Shown here piece by piece: positions 1 through 8,611 of a DNA stretch of 64,000 bases. Within the stretch, counting starts at the first letter, position 1. Every line of letters starts with the position of its first letter. The position numbers and the translations under genes were made by a program. Source of the stretch: Methanocaldococcus sp. FS406-22 (GTDB lineage Archaea; AGJL01; Methanococci; Methanococcales; Methanocaldococcaceae); assembly GCF_000025525.1 (NCBI RefSeq), contig NC_013887.1, positions 878,729 through 942,728 of the forward strand. The letters are read 5' to 3'. Below the pieces are notes generated by a model, which ran no database searches, was not told the DNA's origin, and saw nothing but the letters and a program-made list of their open reading frames with translations.

Positions 1-486
1 CCAGGCACTTATGTCTGCCCTCTCCCAAAAAATCCAAAGAAATGGGCTGAAATGTTATATAAAGAGATAAAAAAAGAGCTTGGTGTTGATGTTGTTGTTA
101 TGGTTGCTGATACTGATGCCACTTATAAGGTTTTAAACTTTTATGTTACTGCTTTACCTTATGCAATTAATGGAATAATAAGTGGGATTGGTGTTTTTGG
201 CTTCATTCTTGGAAGATTGGCTGATGTTTTAAAGATTGGTGGATTTGCTGGATGCACTCCATTAGCAATAGCTGGAAACGAAGTTTATAAAAAATATTCG
301 ATAGGAGAGCTTGTTAGAATAGCTTTTATCTGTGATAGGGTGCATAAAACAATAAAAAACATTAACGAAGTTTTGGAGAAGTATAACAGCTATATCATAA
401 CTGAAGAGATTTTAGAGAAGTTGGAGCACACACCGGTAGTTGTTGTTAAGATTAAGGAAGAATATAAACCAGAATCTCAAAATTAA
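1..486 (+). CDS. CofE-like (F420-0:L-glutamate ligase family) protein, 3' part
   Basis: The open frame runs in from the left edge (first residues PGTYVCPLPKNPKKWAE), so the start lies outside the window. The visible 161 residues include VDVVVMVADTDATYK and GRLADVLKIGGFAGCTPLAIAG. They resemble the family of coenzyme F420-0:gamma-glutamyl ligase (CofE) and its uncharacterised archaeal paralogs. The usual CofE metal-site wording SDTFGRP is replaced by ADTDATYK, so this is more likely a CofE-like paralog of unknown substrate than CofE itself. No partner gene follows; the next 1 kb holds only decayed toxin-antitoxin genes. Family assignment is by eye. Confidence 0.6.
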   Translation, partial: PGTYVCPLPKNPKKWAEMLYKEIKKELGVDVVVMVADTDATYKVLNFYVTALPYAINGIISGIGVFGFILGRLADVLKIGGFAGCTPLAIAGNEVYKKYSIGELVRIAFICDRVHKTIKNINEVLEKYNSYIITEEILEKLEHTPVVVVKIKEEYKPESQN

Positions 487-533
487 CATTTTTAAAGTCA
501 AATATTTTGTAATCTTTAATGACTCTGCTATTA

Positions 534-612
534 TTAAGCAATTTTACCTCCTTCAGCATTTTCTACTCCTTTTAATTTTCTTCCCAATTCTTTAAGTTTC
601 TTATCATAACTT
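534..612 (-). pseudogene. C-terminal remnant of a PIN-domain-like toxin
   Basis: Read on the minus strand, a short frame gives SYDKKLKELGRKLKGVENA and ends in GGKIA and TAA at 534. The wording SYDKKLKELG looks like the C-terminal strand and helix of a PIN (VapC) ribonuclease. Nothing upstream continues the frame: an in-frame TGA lies just before it. It sits beside another broken VapC (673-1117), which fits a decayed toxin-antitoxin cluster. The fragment is short, so the assignment is tentative. Confidence 0.3.
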
Positions 613-672
613 AATCACTCAATATTAGTTTTTTGCAAAATATCTTAAAGTGAATAAGGAAGAAATAAGGCT

Positions 673-1117
673 CTAAAGAGCCTCAAATATCCTTTTATCT
701 AAAAACTCCTCTAATAATTCTTTTGTATTATAAACTTTAACTTTATTTTGCTTCTTTAAATCGTTATCATTACTCCAAATTGGGCAGTTCAGCTTTAAAG
801 CTAATGCTACATAGTGAGTGTCTTTCTCATCAATGTCTTTCATTATCTCATAAGCTTCTTTAATCTTATCTTCATAATATTTTGAAGGAACTACCTCAAC
901 AACTTCAAAAAATGCAACTTAATAGGTAATCATAAGACAACTTTTGTTTATAGTTGTTTCTCTTCTTCAATATGTATGGTTCATACTCCCTCTATTTCTT
1001 TTAAACCATCTTCTGGGAAAAATAGAGAGAATTCATTGCTAAATATAATCCTCCCAGTTAATGACTCATCTTTTTATTAATGCTGAAAATATAATATTGG
1101 CATCAATTACAATCCAT
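673..1117 (-). pseudogene. VapC-like PIN-domain toxin, frameshifted
   Basis: Joining three frames on the minus strand rebuilds a PIN-domain ribonuclease. It begins WIVIDANIIFSALIK (the first PIN aspartate), continues ESLTGRIIFSNEFSLFFPED, then PYILKKRNNYKQKLSYDYLL, and ends KDTHYVALALKLNCPIWSND, NDLKKQNKVKVYNTKELLEE and a TAG at 673. The Asp-Thr and SNDNDL segments are the usual C-terminal acidic site. At least three frame breaks (near 1070, 990 and 910) and a broken start just after the antitoxin stop make it a pseudogene. The antitoxin gene at 1107-1316 lies directly upstream and slightly overlaps it. A palindrome around the stop (AGGCTCTAAAGAGCCT, 668-683) may be a terminator relic. Confidence 0.75.
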
Positions 1118-1316
1118 ATTTTTTCTTTATCTCCTTCCATGCTTCCTCCCGTGCTTTTTCAAAATCTTTTAAATCCTCCTCTGTTAAATTTAACTCCTCT
1201 TTTGCCTTTTCGAATAACTCCCATTTTAATTGCTCTTCTTTAATAAGTTTTTGAATCTTTCTTTTAATAATCTCTACTGGAACATTTTCTGGAACATCTA
1301 TTGTTATAGTTAGCAT
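1107..1316 (-). CDS. VapB-like antitoxin, 69 aa
   Basis: This small acidic and basic protein starts MLTITIDVPENVPVEIIKRK and ends FEKAREEAWKEIKKKYGL. The N-terminal strand, helix and charged C-terminal tail match archaeal VapB-type antitoxins that pair with PIN toxins. The start is ATG at 1316, with GGTGAT four bases upstream. It is intact, but the toxin it should pair with (673-1117) is broken. It may now be a solitary antitoxin able to neutralise VapC toxins elsewhere, or simply not yet decayed. A degenerate second copy of its tail lies just upstream (1321-1440). Confidence 0.65.
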   Translation of the reverse strand: MLTITIDVPENVPVEIIKRKIQKLIKEEQLKWELFEKAKEELNLTEEDLKDFEKAREEAWKEIKKKYGL

Positions 1317-1320
1317 AATA

Positions 1321-1440
1321 TCACCATTTTTATTAAATCAAATTCTAATCTTTTCTTCTCCTCTTTCCATACCATCTCCCTAACTTTTCAAACTCTTCTA
1401 AATCTTCTTCTGTTAGATTTAACTCTTCTACATTAAATTT
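1321..1440 (-). pseudogene. Degenerate second VapB-like antitoxin
   Basis: On the minus strand the segment reads EELNLTEEDLEEFEK, then after a one-base shift VREMVWKEEKKRLEFDLIK. This parallels the intact neighbour's EELNLTEEDLKDFEKAREEAWKE almost word for word. It is therefore a tandem duplicate of the antitoxin tail that has lost its N-terminus and frame. Seen directly: the parallel wording and the frame break. Inferred: descent by tandem duplication. Confidence 0.6.
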
Positions 1441-1524
1441 TTAATAATATAGTGCCTTTTCAATATTTCCCACAATTATCAATTATTCTAACCTTAGTAT
1501 GTATATATAAAAATTATTTACTCT

Positions 1525-2493
1525 CTACCATCCAAGCAATGCAAATATAAATCCAATAACTCCAATTAGTGTTGCTACATAGGAGATAGGATATATCTGC
1601 TTAAATAAAAGCACTGGAGAGAATGCCCTAACAAATGTTGCAAATATAGGGAATATCAAAGCTACAGCAAAGTTTTCAACAATTGTTATAGGATTCTCTA
1701 TATCTGGAGCTATTCCTAAGTATAGGGTTGCAAATAAACTTCCCAAGGCTATTAATAAAAGCTCCTTACTTGCCAAATATAAAGCTCTGTATTTAGCCAT
1801 CAGCTCCATAGTTGCTCCTTCAATAACATCTGCCTTTGTGTGAGTTATTGAGAATGGATATTCTTTAATCATTATCACATAACCAATGAAATAACACACA
1901 GCTCCAAATATTCCAGCCAATGAGAATAAAAACGGCTCTCCAACAATATCTTTTAAAAATATGCTCTTCTTTTGGACAAATGGTAAAAATGTTGCTAAAT
2001 AAAATGGAAATGAACCAATAGTAATCATTTTAAAGCTCCTTACAGCCCCCAACTGCTCTAATGAGAGTTTTAAAGTTTTTATGTAGGAAGTTCCCTTACA
2101 TTCATCTATAAATGGCATTCTCCAGCCCATAATTGAACATGATAAAGAGCCTAATATAACATACATCATCTCCTCCAACTTCAGCAAACCAACGATACCA
2201 ATCTCGTTAGATAAAATATGGAAAGATGTCAATGATGTTATAGCCAACAATGCCCATAACACAGTTATAGATAACAAAGGCAACAAATTATATAACCTTG
2301 GCAAATTTGCATCTGGCATTTTTGTCTCTTTAAACAAAAACTTAAAAAATGCCCAAAATCCAGGAGATAGGATGCTCGGTCCTATTCTCTGCTGTATCCT
2401 TGCTTCAATCTTTCTCTGGATTCCTGGGATATAGGTAGAGATTGCAAAAGCCAATGCTGGAATGCCAATTATTGAAATAAGTTCATCAATCAT
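1525..2493 (-). CDS. ehbO: Energy-converting [NiFe] hydrogenase membrane subunit (EhbO-like, NuoH family)
   Basis: A 322-residue membrane protein of the NuoH/HycD family, which anchors the hydrogenase module and forms the ion-pumping channel. Many hydrophobic segments are visible. Family signatures are RIGPSILSPGFWAFFKFLFKE early (residues about 36-56) and the acidic cytoplasmic loop TKADVIEGATMELMAKY about residue 220. Known for the family: Eha and Ehb hydrogenases reduce ferredoxin with H2, driven by the ion gradient. The small subunit gene lies 250 bases upstream, so this is a piece of a scattered Ehb (or Eha) set; EhaJ is the alternative name. The first codons and ribosome site are duplicated upstream at 2711-2735 beyond a hairpin-rich element, an unusual rearrangement of its 5' end. 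Confidence 0.75.
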   Translation of the reverse strand: MIDELISIIGIPALAFAISTYIPGIQRKIEARIQQRIGPSILSPGFWAFFKFLFKETKMPDANLPRLYNLLPLLSITVLWALLAITSLTSFHILSNEIGIVGLLKLEEMMYVILGSLSCSIMGWRMPFIDECKGTSYIKTLKLSLEQLGAVRSFKMITIGSFPFYLATFLPFVQKKSIFLKDIVGEPFLFSLAGIFGAVCYFIGYVIMIKEYPFSITHTKADVIEGATMELMAKYRALYLASKELLLIALGSLFATLYLGIAPDIENPITIVENFAVALIFPIFATFVRAFSPVLLFKQIYPISYVATLIGVIGFIFALLGW

Positions 2494-2735
2494 AATCTAT
2501 CCCTCACTCAAGAAATTTTCTAAGAGGCATCACCGAGCGAAGCGAGGTGATGCATCATGGGTATCCGCAACCATAGGGCTTCGCCCTATTGGTATACCCA
2601 AATTTCCTAATTTACACCTCCGAGCGTAAGCGAGGAGGTGTTAGGTTTTGATGAACCTTTTACTAAAAGGTTCATACCAATAGGGCGATAGCCCTATGGA
2701 TTGAGATTAATTCATCAATCATAATCTATCCCTCA
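2482..2735. repeat. Multi-hairpin repeat element flanked by 25-bp direct repeats
   Basis: The perfect 25-base repeats at 2482-2506 and 2711-2735 carry the start of ehbO; with mismatches the match extends to about 36 bases. Between them is a 204-base GC-richer insert made of consecutive hairpins. These include GCATCACC/GGTGATGC around a GAGCGAAGCGA loop (about 2528-2555), ATAGGGC/GCCCTAT (about 2572-2587), ACACCTCC/GGAGGTGT around GAGCGTAAGCGA (about 2614-2641), and GAACCTTTT/AAAAGGTTC (about 2654-2675). The stretch about 2609-2657 recurs in reverse orientation at 55353-55396. No open frame is present. It looks like a non-autonomous mobile or REP-like element. Confidence 0.75.
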
Positions 2736-2742
2736 TTAAAAA

Positions 2743-3189
2743 TCATTTTCCTTCAACAACCTTGGATATTGCCTTAGCTATACCAGCAATAATATCCTCT
2801 GGTCTTGGAGCACAGCCCGGCACTTTAACATCAACTGGAATGATGTTTTCAACAGGTCCAGCTACAAAGTCTGAAGTGCCTAAATCCCCTCCAATGTTTT
2901 TATAAACTCCCCCCATTAATGCACAAGCTCCAACAGCAACAACAGCCTTAGGTTCAGGGATTTTTTCATAAATCTTTCTCAATGATTCAGCAACAACTTT
3001 AGTAACACAGCCGGTAACAACTAAAATATCTGCCTCCCTTGGATTAAAAGTTAAAAAAACATTATATTGCTCAGCATCATAAAATGGGGAGAATATGGCA
3101 TTAACAACCTCGATATCGCATGCGTTACAACCTCCAGTATAAACAAGCATGACATGAATGCACTTTTTCCTTGCGATTTTTTTTAGCAT
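2743..3189 (-). CDS. ehbM: Energy-converting [NiFe] hydrogenase small subunit (EhbM-like, NuoB family)
   Basis: A 148-residue protein of the NuoB/HycG family, the [4Fe-4S] small subunit that passes electrons from the NiFe large subunit. The cluster cysteines are visible in [30 protein letters not shown] and the C-terminal [10 protein letters not shown]. The length is normal for the Eha/Ehb type. It is transcribed toward ehbO, so it would have been the upstream gene of an operon with it; the hairpin element now separates them by 250 bases. The large subunit is not in the window. EhaN is the alternative assignment. Confidence 0.75.
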   Translation of the reverse strand: MLKKIARKKCIHVMLVYTGGCNACDIEVVNAIFSPFYDAEQYNVFLTFNPREADILVVTGCVTKVVAESLRKIYEKIPEPKAVVAVGACALMGGVYKNIGGDLGTSDFVAGPVENIIPVDVKVPGCAPRPEDIIAGIAKAISKVVEGK

Positions 3190-3252
3190 GTTGCCACCGA
3201 TAATTTATCATTATCATTAATGACAAATTGAGATAATCAAAATATAAATAGG

Positions 3253-4356
3253 TTATGGTTGTTTCCTTCCAACGGCTACATAGATGTTATTAGCCCCAAT
3301 TTTATCTCCGAATTTTGAAAAAATCTCAATACCTTGCTCTTTACAAAAATTCTCCACTTTCTTCCTACAAGCATCTTTTGTCTTCTCTCCAAATGATATA
3401 ACAACGATATTTCCATCTATTTCCTCAAAACCTAAGACTGGTTTTTTTATTTTTTTATAGAGTTCATCAAAGTCCTTTAAATGAGTAATAATCATCTTTG
3501 CATCTTCAATAAATGGAAAGTCCTTTAAATGCTTAGTTATAAATGATATATCCCTCTCTCTATCTTGCCCAAATTTCTTTAAATCTACCTTGTAGTAGTT
3601 AAGTTTTCCATCCTGATACTCTTTTATAACTGTCTTAGCTGTTCTAATTAAATCTACTTCTCCTCCTTTGGTTAAATAACCTCTCTTATTTCCAATCTTT
3701 TTTAACAACTCCTCATCAACTGTTTCATAATCAACTCCAAAATACTCCCTTAATATTGAGTTATCAAAGTTATCTATCCTACTCAAAATCTTTAAAGCTG
3801 GAGGTATTGGATTTTCTACCTTTTCCAATCTCAAAGCTCCACTTATAACCAAATCATCCTCATCTCTCATCTCCAAAACTCCAGGAGTGTCCATAAGTTT
3901 AATATTCTTAGTTAATCTAACCCATTGCTCTCCTTTAGTTAAACCAGCTACACTTCCAGTTAAAGCCTTTCTCTTCCCAGTTAATGCATTTATAATGGAG
4001 GATTTCCCAACGTTTGGATAACCAACAATGCCAACTTTTCCTTCTTTCTTTCCCATCTCTTTTAAAGATTGTTTTATCATCTCTCTTAAAATTTTTGTTC
4101 CTAATCTTCTTTTAGCAGATACAAATACGGTATTTTCTCCAAAAACTTCTTTCCATCTTTCTAAAATATCTTTTGGGACTAAATCAGCTTTGTTTAATAC
4201 ATAAATTACTTTCTTTCCTTTACTTTTAATTTTTTTCTCCAACTCTCTGTTTCTTGTCATCTCTGGGTCTCTCGCGTCTAAAACCAATAAGATGACATCA
4301 CATTCATCAATAATCTTATTAACTATTTTTTTAACTGGCACTTTCTTGTATCTCAT
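3253..4356 (-). CDS. Circularly permuted GTPase of the YlqF/NOG family
   Basis: The order of G motifs is permuted: NKADL (G4) near residue 55 and VSAKRR (G5) precede GYPNVGKSS (G1, about residue 115) and DTPG (G3). This is diagnostic of YlqF/RbgA/NOG GTPases, which act in large-subunit ribosome assembly. An archaeal C-terminal extension follows. The start is taken at ATG 4356 (MRYKKVPVKKI) because GAGGTGA lies just upstream; a longer frame to 4392 has no ribosome site. It corresponds to M. jannaschii MJ1464 by memory. Its divergent neighbour at 4522 shares a short AT-rich intergenic region. Confidence 0.85.
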   Translation of the reverse strand: MRYKKVPVKKIVNKIIDECDVILLVLDARDPEMTRNRELEKKIKSKGKKVIYVLNKADLVPKDILERWKEVFGENTVFVSAKRRLGTKILREMIKQSLKEMGKKEGKVGIVGYPNVGKSSIINALTGKRKALTGSVAGLTKGEQWVRLTKNIKLMDTPGVLEMRDEDDLVISGALRLEKVENPIPPALKILSRIDNFDNSILREYFGVDYETVDEELLKKIGNKRGYLTKGGEVDLIRTAKTVIKEYQDGKLNYYKVDLKKFGQDRERDISFITKHLKDFPFIEDAKMIITHLKDFDELYKKIKKPVLGFEEIDGNIVVISFGEKTKDACRKKVENFCKEQGIEIFSKFGDKIGANNIYVAVGRKQP

Positions 4357-4521
4357 AACTCTCACCTCAAAAAATGTTATCTTCCCTCTCATTTATATTT
4401 TTTATTAATAAATGTAACCAAATAAATTTATCAATTATAGAAAAGTATTTATAGAACTTCAAACACATCTAAAGATAGTTAATGAAATTTTCAATAAAAA
4501 ATATGAATAAAAGGTGATATT

Positions 4522-5223
4522 GTGGTTGTAGATGCAAAAGAAGTAGAGATGGTAAATACTTTAGTTTTTGAAACATTGGGAAATCCAGAGAAAGAGAGAG
4601 AATTTAAGTTAAAATCATTGAAAAGATGGGGATTTGATTTAATATTTGGTAAGATAGATGGGAAAGAAACGTACTTTACTGTTGAGTTGGATGAAAGAAA
4701 AGCTGGAGATAAGTTCTCAAAAGATGGAAAGGAATACGAGGTTATTGAAGTTCTCGAAGAATTACCAAAGAATACTGAGCTCTATGCTCATATAGAGATG
4801 GAGATGGGTAGGGCATATATAGTTTGCCAGTTAAGAGATGAAGATGGAAAAAATACAGAGGTTTTGAGAGTTCCAGCTGCTACATTGTTGTTAGCTTTCT
4901 TTAAAAAGAATAAATTAGGAAATTTAATAAAAGCAGTGAAAAATGTTGGAATTAGCTTAGAAATTTCTATGCAAAATGGTGTTGGAGGGAAACCACTATC
5001 TTATGATGAACTTCCAAATGTTGCGAGAAGGTTTATAAGAAGTGCGAGAAAGGTTGAGAAAGAAACTGGCTTTGGAAGGTTGTCATTTGCTTACTATGGA
5101 GAAACAAAGGATAAAATGCCAAGATATAGGTTTAGCTGGCTATTGCCAACCATTGCATTATTTGATTTAGATATAGCTAAGAAAGTAGAACAAACCTTGG
5201 GAATTTTAAAGGTTTCTGAATAA
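4522..5223 (+). CDS. Conserved methanogen protein, function unknown, 233 aa
   Basis: Starts with GTG at 4522 ([14 protein letters not shown]), preceded by AGGTGA. It has no membrane segment, no clear catalytic motif and an even distribution of charged residues. The middle part ([20 protein letters not shown]) is strand-rich, and the end has an aromatic run, [17 protein letters not shown]. It is followed after 48 bases by another small conserved gene in the same direction, so the two may be co-transcribed. I do not recognise a family and assign no function. Confidence 0.6.
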   Translation: MVVDAKEVEMVNTLVFETLGNPEKEREFKLKSLKRWGFDLIFGKIDGKETYFTVELDERKAGDKFSKDGKEYEVIEVLEELPKNTELYAHIEMEMGRAYIVCQLRDEDGKNTEVLRVPAATLLLAFFKKNKLGNLIKAVKNVGISLEISMQNGVGGKPLSYDELPNVARRFIRSARKVEKETGFGRLSFAYYGETKDKMPRYRFSWLLPTIALFDLDIAKKVEQTLGILKVSE

Positions 5224-5271
5224 ATAATTATATTATTCTAAATTTAAAATAAAAATTTTTGAGGTGAGATG

Positions 5272-5520
5272 ATGATTTATGGTATTTTATTGAATATTCC
5301 TGAAAAACATGCTACAAAGTATGAGGATTTAATTAGGAGAATAATTGGAGAAGGGATAGCAAGGGGAGATATATTATCATTTACTGAGGCAAGATATAAA
5401 GGGGATGTTGCTTTTGTTATGCTTGCAAGGTCAAGAAGAGCGGCTGAAAAAGTTTATCAGCAACTTAAAGAGCATCCAATCTATGTTAAAGTTATAGAGA
5501 TTGAAGGGAAAGGAGATTAA
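5272..5520 (+). CDS. Small conserved archaeal protein, 82 aa
   Basis: The protein begins MIYGILLNIPEKHATKYEDL and has alternating strands and helices like a small ferredoxin-fold protein. GAGGTGA at 5261-5267 fits the second of two adjacent ATG codons (5272) better than the first. It follows the 233-residue gene at 4522 in the same direction. It contains the basic run MLARSRRAAEKV. No family recognised and no function assigned. Confidence 0.6.
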   Translation: MIYGILLNIPEKHATKYEDLIRRIIGEGIARGDILSFTEARYKGDVAFVMLARSRRAAEKVYQQLKEHPIYVKVIEIEGKGD

Positions 5521-5560
5521 TAGTAATAGATATATAGATATAGTAATAGATATATAGATG
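5521..5560. repeat. Two tandem 20-bp AT-rich repeats
   Basis: The unit TAGTAATAGATATATAGAT occurs twice head to tail directly after the stop codon at 5520; the last base of the units differs. It could be slippage or part of the 3' untranslated region. Confidence 0.7.
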
Positions 5561-5687
5561 AACATAAAACTTTAAATATAAGAATTGATACATTTGCTTA
5601 TCGGGATTTCCCCTATTATTTTTTATGTTTTATAAAATGGTGGAGGTATAGCATAATGGGAAAAATAATATAAAAGGGAGGGGGATT

Positions 5688-6287
5688 GTGGAACTATTTG
5701 ATTTTGATAGTATCTTTAATAGTGCTATATGTAATATGAAATATTTTATTAAAAAAGTTAAGAAATATGAAGAGATTAAAAAGCATGAAGATACCTTAAA
5801 AAAAGATTTATTAAAGGCAGTAGATGAATTTATTGAAAAATTTAGGAATAACCCATATATATGCAAAAATGGAAATAATCACAATACTTATAATACAAAT
5901 GCATGTAGGGAGATAGAAAATCGCATGAAAAACTGGGTAGAAAAGCTATTTGAATATAGTGACGATGAAGAAAAATTAAATGAATTTTTTAAAATTATAG
6001 CAAGAGATGCAATGAAATTTGTTGAATTGGACTTTGAGCCAGCGTATATACTATGTGCATTGGAGGAAATAAGAGAAACTGCAGAGGAGAAATTGAAAGA
6101 AGAACTACAAACTGAAGAATATCTAAAAGTTATGGAAGAGATTGATGATTTAATTGAAAGAATGTCTTTAGTGGCTACTGCTGTTTATATGGAGTTTGAA
6201 GACAGAGTTTTTGAAAGAATGGGTATAAACAAAAACTTAAAATATAACATTATTAAGTTAGGGCTAAAAAAGATGAATATTAATTAA
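5688..6287 (+). CDS. Helical protein of unknown function, 199 aa (possible sensor-type domain)
   Basis: Starts with GTG at 5688 behind a very strong GGGAGGGGG site. The sequence is almost all helix with many Glu and Lys. The second half (FEPAYILCALEEIRETAEEK ... VYMEFEDRVFERMGI) resembles the helical N-terminal sensory domains seen in globin-like and RsbR-like proteins, but this is only a visual impression. Residues about 57-80 carry an Asn-rich insertion (KNGNNHNTYNTN). It lies 155 bases before a V4R-domain gene in the same direction; V4R domains bind small hydrophobic or heme-like ligands, so a shared sensory role is conceivable. No firm family. Confidence 0.5.
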   Translation: MELFDFDSIFNSAICNMKYFIKKVKKYEEIKKHEDTLKKDLLKAVDEFIEKFRNNPYICKNGNNHNTYNTNACREIENRMKNWVEKLFEYSDDEEKLNEFFKIIARDAMKFVELDFEPAYILCALEEIRETAEEKLKEELQTEEYLKVMEEIDDLIERMSLVATAVYMEFEDRVFERMGINKNLKYNIIKLGLKKMNIN

Positions 6288-6442
6288 TTTGGTTATATAT
6301 TCATATAGTTATTTATTTTTATGTATTTTTATTTAAATAGTAGTGCTTGTTCGTGGCATACTATTAAATAATATAGCAATTAAATAACATTATATAATAG
6401 ATACCAAATATTCAGAAACTTAAAATTAAATCGGTGGATATT

Positions 6443-6910
6443 ATGGAAAAAATCTTCCCCAATATTTTAGAGGCAATAAAAAATGAAGAAATTATAAAGA
6501 AAAGTAAAAAAATACCCGTCCCATATTTTGGATTGTTGGCATTGGTGATATTTGAGAAGGTAAAAGAGCTCGGTTCAGAGATATCCCTATATGAAATAGG
6601 TGTAGAATTTGGAAAGATATTATCTCCAAAAAATATAGAAGAGTTGAAAAAAATATTTAAATTAATGAATTTTGGTGATTTAGAGATAGATAAAAATGAA
6701 ATACTTCTCAAAAATCCACCATACAAAATAAATCTCTCTAACCCTCCATATGGATGGATACATAAAGACGAACCAATCCATGATTTTATAGCGGGAATTT
6801 TAGCTGGATGCTTAGAAGAGATATATGAAAAGAAATTTATAGTTAAGGAGATAGAATGCGTTTGTCAGGGAAAGGATAAATGCGTGTTTGAAGTTATTGA
6901 AGTCAAGTAA
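6443..6910 (+). CDS. V4R (4-vinyl reductase) domain protein, 155 aa
   Basis: The C-terminal 60 residues carry the V4R pattern: HDFIAGILAGCLEEIYEKKF followed by EIECVCQGKDKCVFEVIE with the conserved cysteines. V4R domains are small-molecule binding modules found in methanogen regulators and in Bch-type proteins. The start is ATG 6443 (MEKIFPNILEAIK) with GGTGG just upstream; a GTG at 6434 lies inside the ribosome site and is less likely. A homologous V4R domain occurs in the interrupted gene at 38561-39747. The gene converges on adenine deaminase with an 18-base gap. Confidence 0.75.
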   Translation: MEKIFPNILEAIKNEEIIKKSKKIPVPYFGLLALVIFEKVKELGSEISLYEIGVEFGKILSPKNIEELKKIFKLMNFGDLEIDKNEILLKNPPYKINLSNPPYGWIHKDEPIHDFIAGILAGCLEEIYEKKFIVKEIECVCQGKDKCVFEVIEVK

Positions 6911-6928
6911 AGGATTTTACAACCTAAG

Positions 6929-8611
6929 TTATTTCGAAACTTCTACAAATAAATCAACTAATTGCATATCTTTAACCAAACCTTTGTCAGTTATTTTTAG
7001 CTCTGGAATTACTGGAAGGGAAAAGAAGCTCATGCTCAAAAATGGATTATCAAAAGAACTCCAACCTTCTATTCTTTTATACAAAGCGTTAATCTTCTCA
7101 AATACATATTTTCCATCATCCCCCATTATCCCCCCAACTGGTAAAGGAAGGCATTCAACAACCTCTCCATCTTTAACAGCCATAAATCCTCCACCAATAT
7201 CTTTTAATTTATTTACAGCCAAAGCTAAATCCTTTTCATCATTTCCTATGGCTATTACGTTATGAGAATCGTGGGCATAGGAAGATGCTAAAGCCCCTTC
7301 TTCTAAGAAGTTGTATATCAAACCTTTTCCAATATTTCCAGTGTTTTTATGCCTCTCTATAACGAATATTTTGTTTATAGCATTTTCATTCAATAATATT
7401 TTTACTTCTTCAACACTAAATATCAGCTCTTCAGTTATTAAAGAATCTTTTAATGGTTTTATCACTCTAACAAATCCATCTCTCTCCTTATAATCAATCC
7501 CTTTAATTAAAAAAGCTTCTCTATCTTTATATGAGTATCTTAAGGTGTTCATGAGTTTTTCAGGAATCTTTCTTTTTCTATTTTCATTTAGTTCATTTAA
7601 AACATCATCTAAAAATCTTCCTTTTATAACAATATCATAAACTTTAAAATTGTCTAAATCTTCAAAGATTACAAAACTTGCCTCATTTCCAGCTTTAATT
7701 CCTACATCAAATCCAAAATAATTTGCTGGATTTATTGTAACCATTTGAATAGCTTCAATTGGGGAAACATAGTTGGTGGCTTTCCTTAAAATATTTAGCA
7801 TATAGCCATCTAAGTCCCTAACACAGACATCATCACTAACTAACATTATATTTCTAAAATCTTTTATCTTTTTAGATATATTAAGCAAATAGATGTTTTT
7901 TGAGGCAGTTCCCTCCCTAATCATTAATTTTAGTCCTAATCTAAGTTTTTCTAATGCTTCATCTTCATCAACACTCTCATGGTCGCTCATTATTCCATGG
8001 GAGATATATTTGTTTAACATCCAACCTTTTAATTTTGGACAATGCCCATCTATTAATTTGTTGTATTTTTTAGCTACTTCTATTTTTCTTAAAACCTCTT
8101 CATCTTCATTTATCACTGCAGGATAATTCATAACCTCTCCTAAACCTAAGACATTATCTAAAAGGATGAGTTCTTCAATATTCTCTGCTGTAATCTCTGC
8201 CCCACTCGTCTCTAAGCTTGTAGCTGGCACACAAGAAGGGAGCATAACATAAACATCCAAAATTTTGGCATCACTCAACATAAACAAAATTCCATCTTTT
8301 CCAGAGATATTGGCTATTTCATGCGGGTCTATAACTACTTTTGTTACTCCACTTTTTAACACAAATTTCTCAAACTCTGAAGGTATTAAATGGGAAGATT
8401 CTATATGTATATGCCCATCTATGAATGTTGGAGACAAATATTTCCCTTTTAAGTCAATAACTTTAACATCTTCCTTTATTTTTTCAATTATCTTATCAAT
8501 TTCATCATTTAAATCTACGAATGATATTTTATCCTTTTCAACTGCAACATTCCCTTTAACAACTTCTCCAGTATATACATCAATAATCCTTGTATTTTTG
8601 AAGACAATCAT
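6929..8611 (-). CDS. ade: Adenine deaminase
   Basis: A 560-residue amidohydrolase that deaminates adenine to hypoxanthine in purine salvage. Metal-binding signatures are DGHIHIESSHLIPSEF near residue 65, VIDPHEIANISG near residue 95, and DGHCPKLKG and SDHES in the middle. The C-terminal domain has YAHDSHNVIAIGND and PLPVGGIMG, typical of Ade. The length matches the family and M. jannaschii MJ1459. Its ATG overlaps the stop of the upstream ACT-domain gene by four bases, so the two are translationally coupled. Confidence 0.93.
   Translation of the reverse strand: MIVFKNTRIIDVYTGEVVKGNVAVEKDKISFVDLNDEIDKIIEKIKEDVKVIDLKGKYLSPTFIDGHIHIESSHLIPSEFEKFVLKSGVTKVVIDPHEIANISGKDGILFMLSDAKILDVYVMLPSCVPATSLETSGAEITAENIEELILLDNVLGLGEVMNYPAVINEDEEVLRKIEVAKKYNKLIDGHCPKLKGWMLNKYISHGIMSDHESVDEDEALEKLRLGLKLMIREGTASKNIYLLNISKKIKDFRNIMLVSDDVCVRDLDGYMLNILRKATNYVSPIEAIQMVTINPANYFGFDVGIKAGNEASFVIFEDLDNFKVYDIVIKGRFLDDVLNELNENRKRKIPEKLMNTLRYSYKDREAFLIKGIDYKERDGFVRVIKPLKDSLITEELIFSVEEVKILLNENAINKIFVIERHKNTGNIGKGLIYNFLEEGALASSYAHDSHNVIAIGNDEKDLALAVNKLKDIGGGFMAVKDGEVVECLPLPVGGIMGDDGKYVFEKINALYKRIEGWSSFDNPFLSMSFFSLPVIPELKITDKGLVKDMQLVDLFVEVSK

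Noticed and set aside
2482-2735. Direct repeats of the hairpin element as a CRISPR or as simple transposon target duplication
   Set aside because: Only two copies exist with a single unique insert, so it is not CRISPR; 25-36 bases is too long for an ordinary target duplication, so that label was not used.
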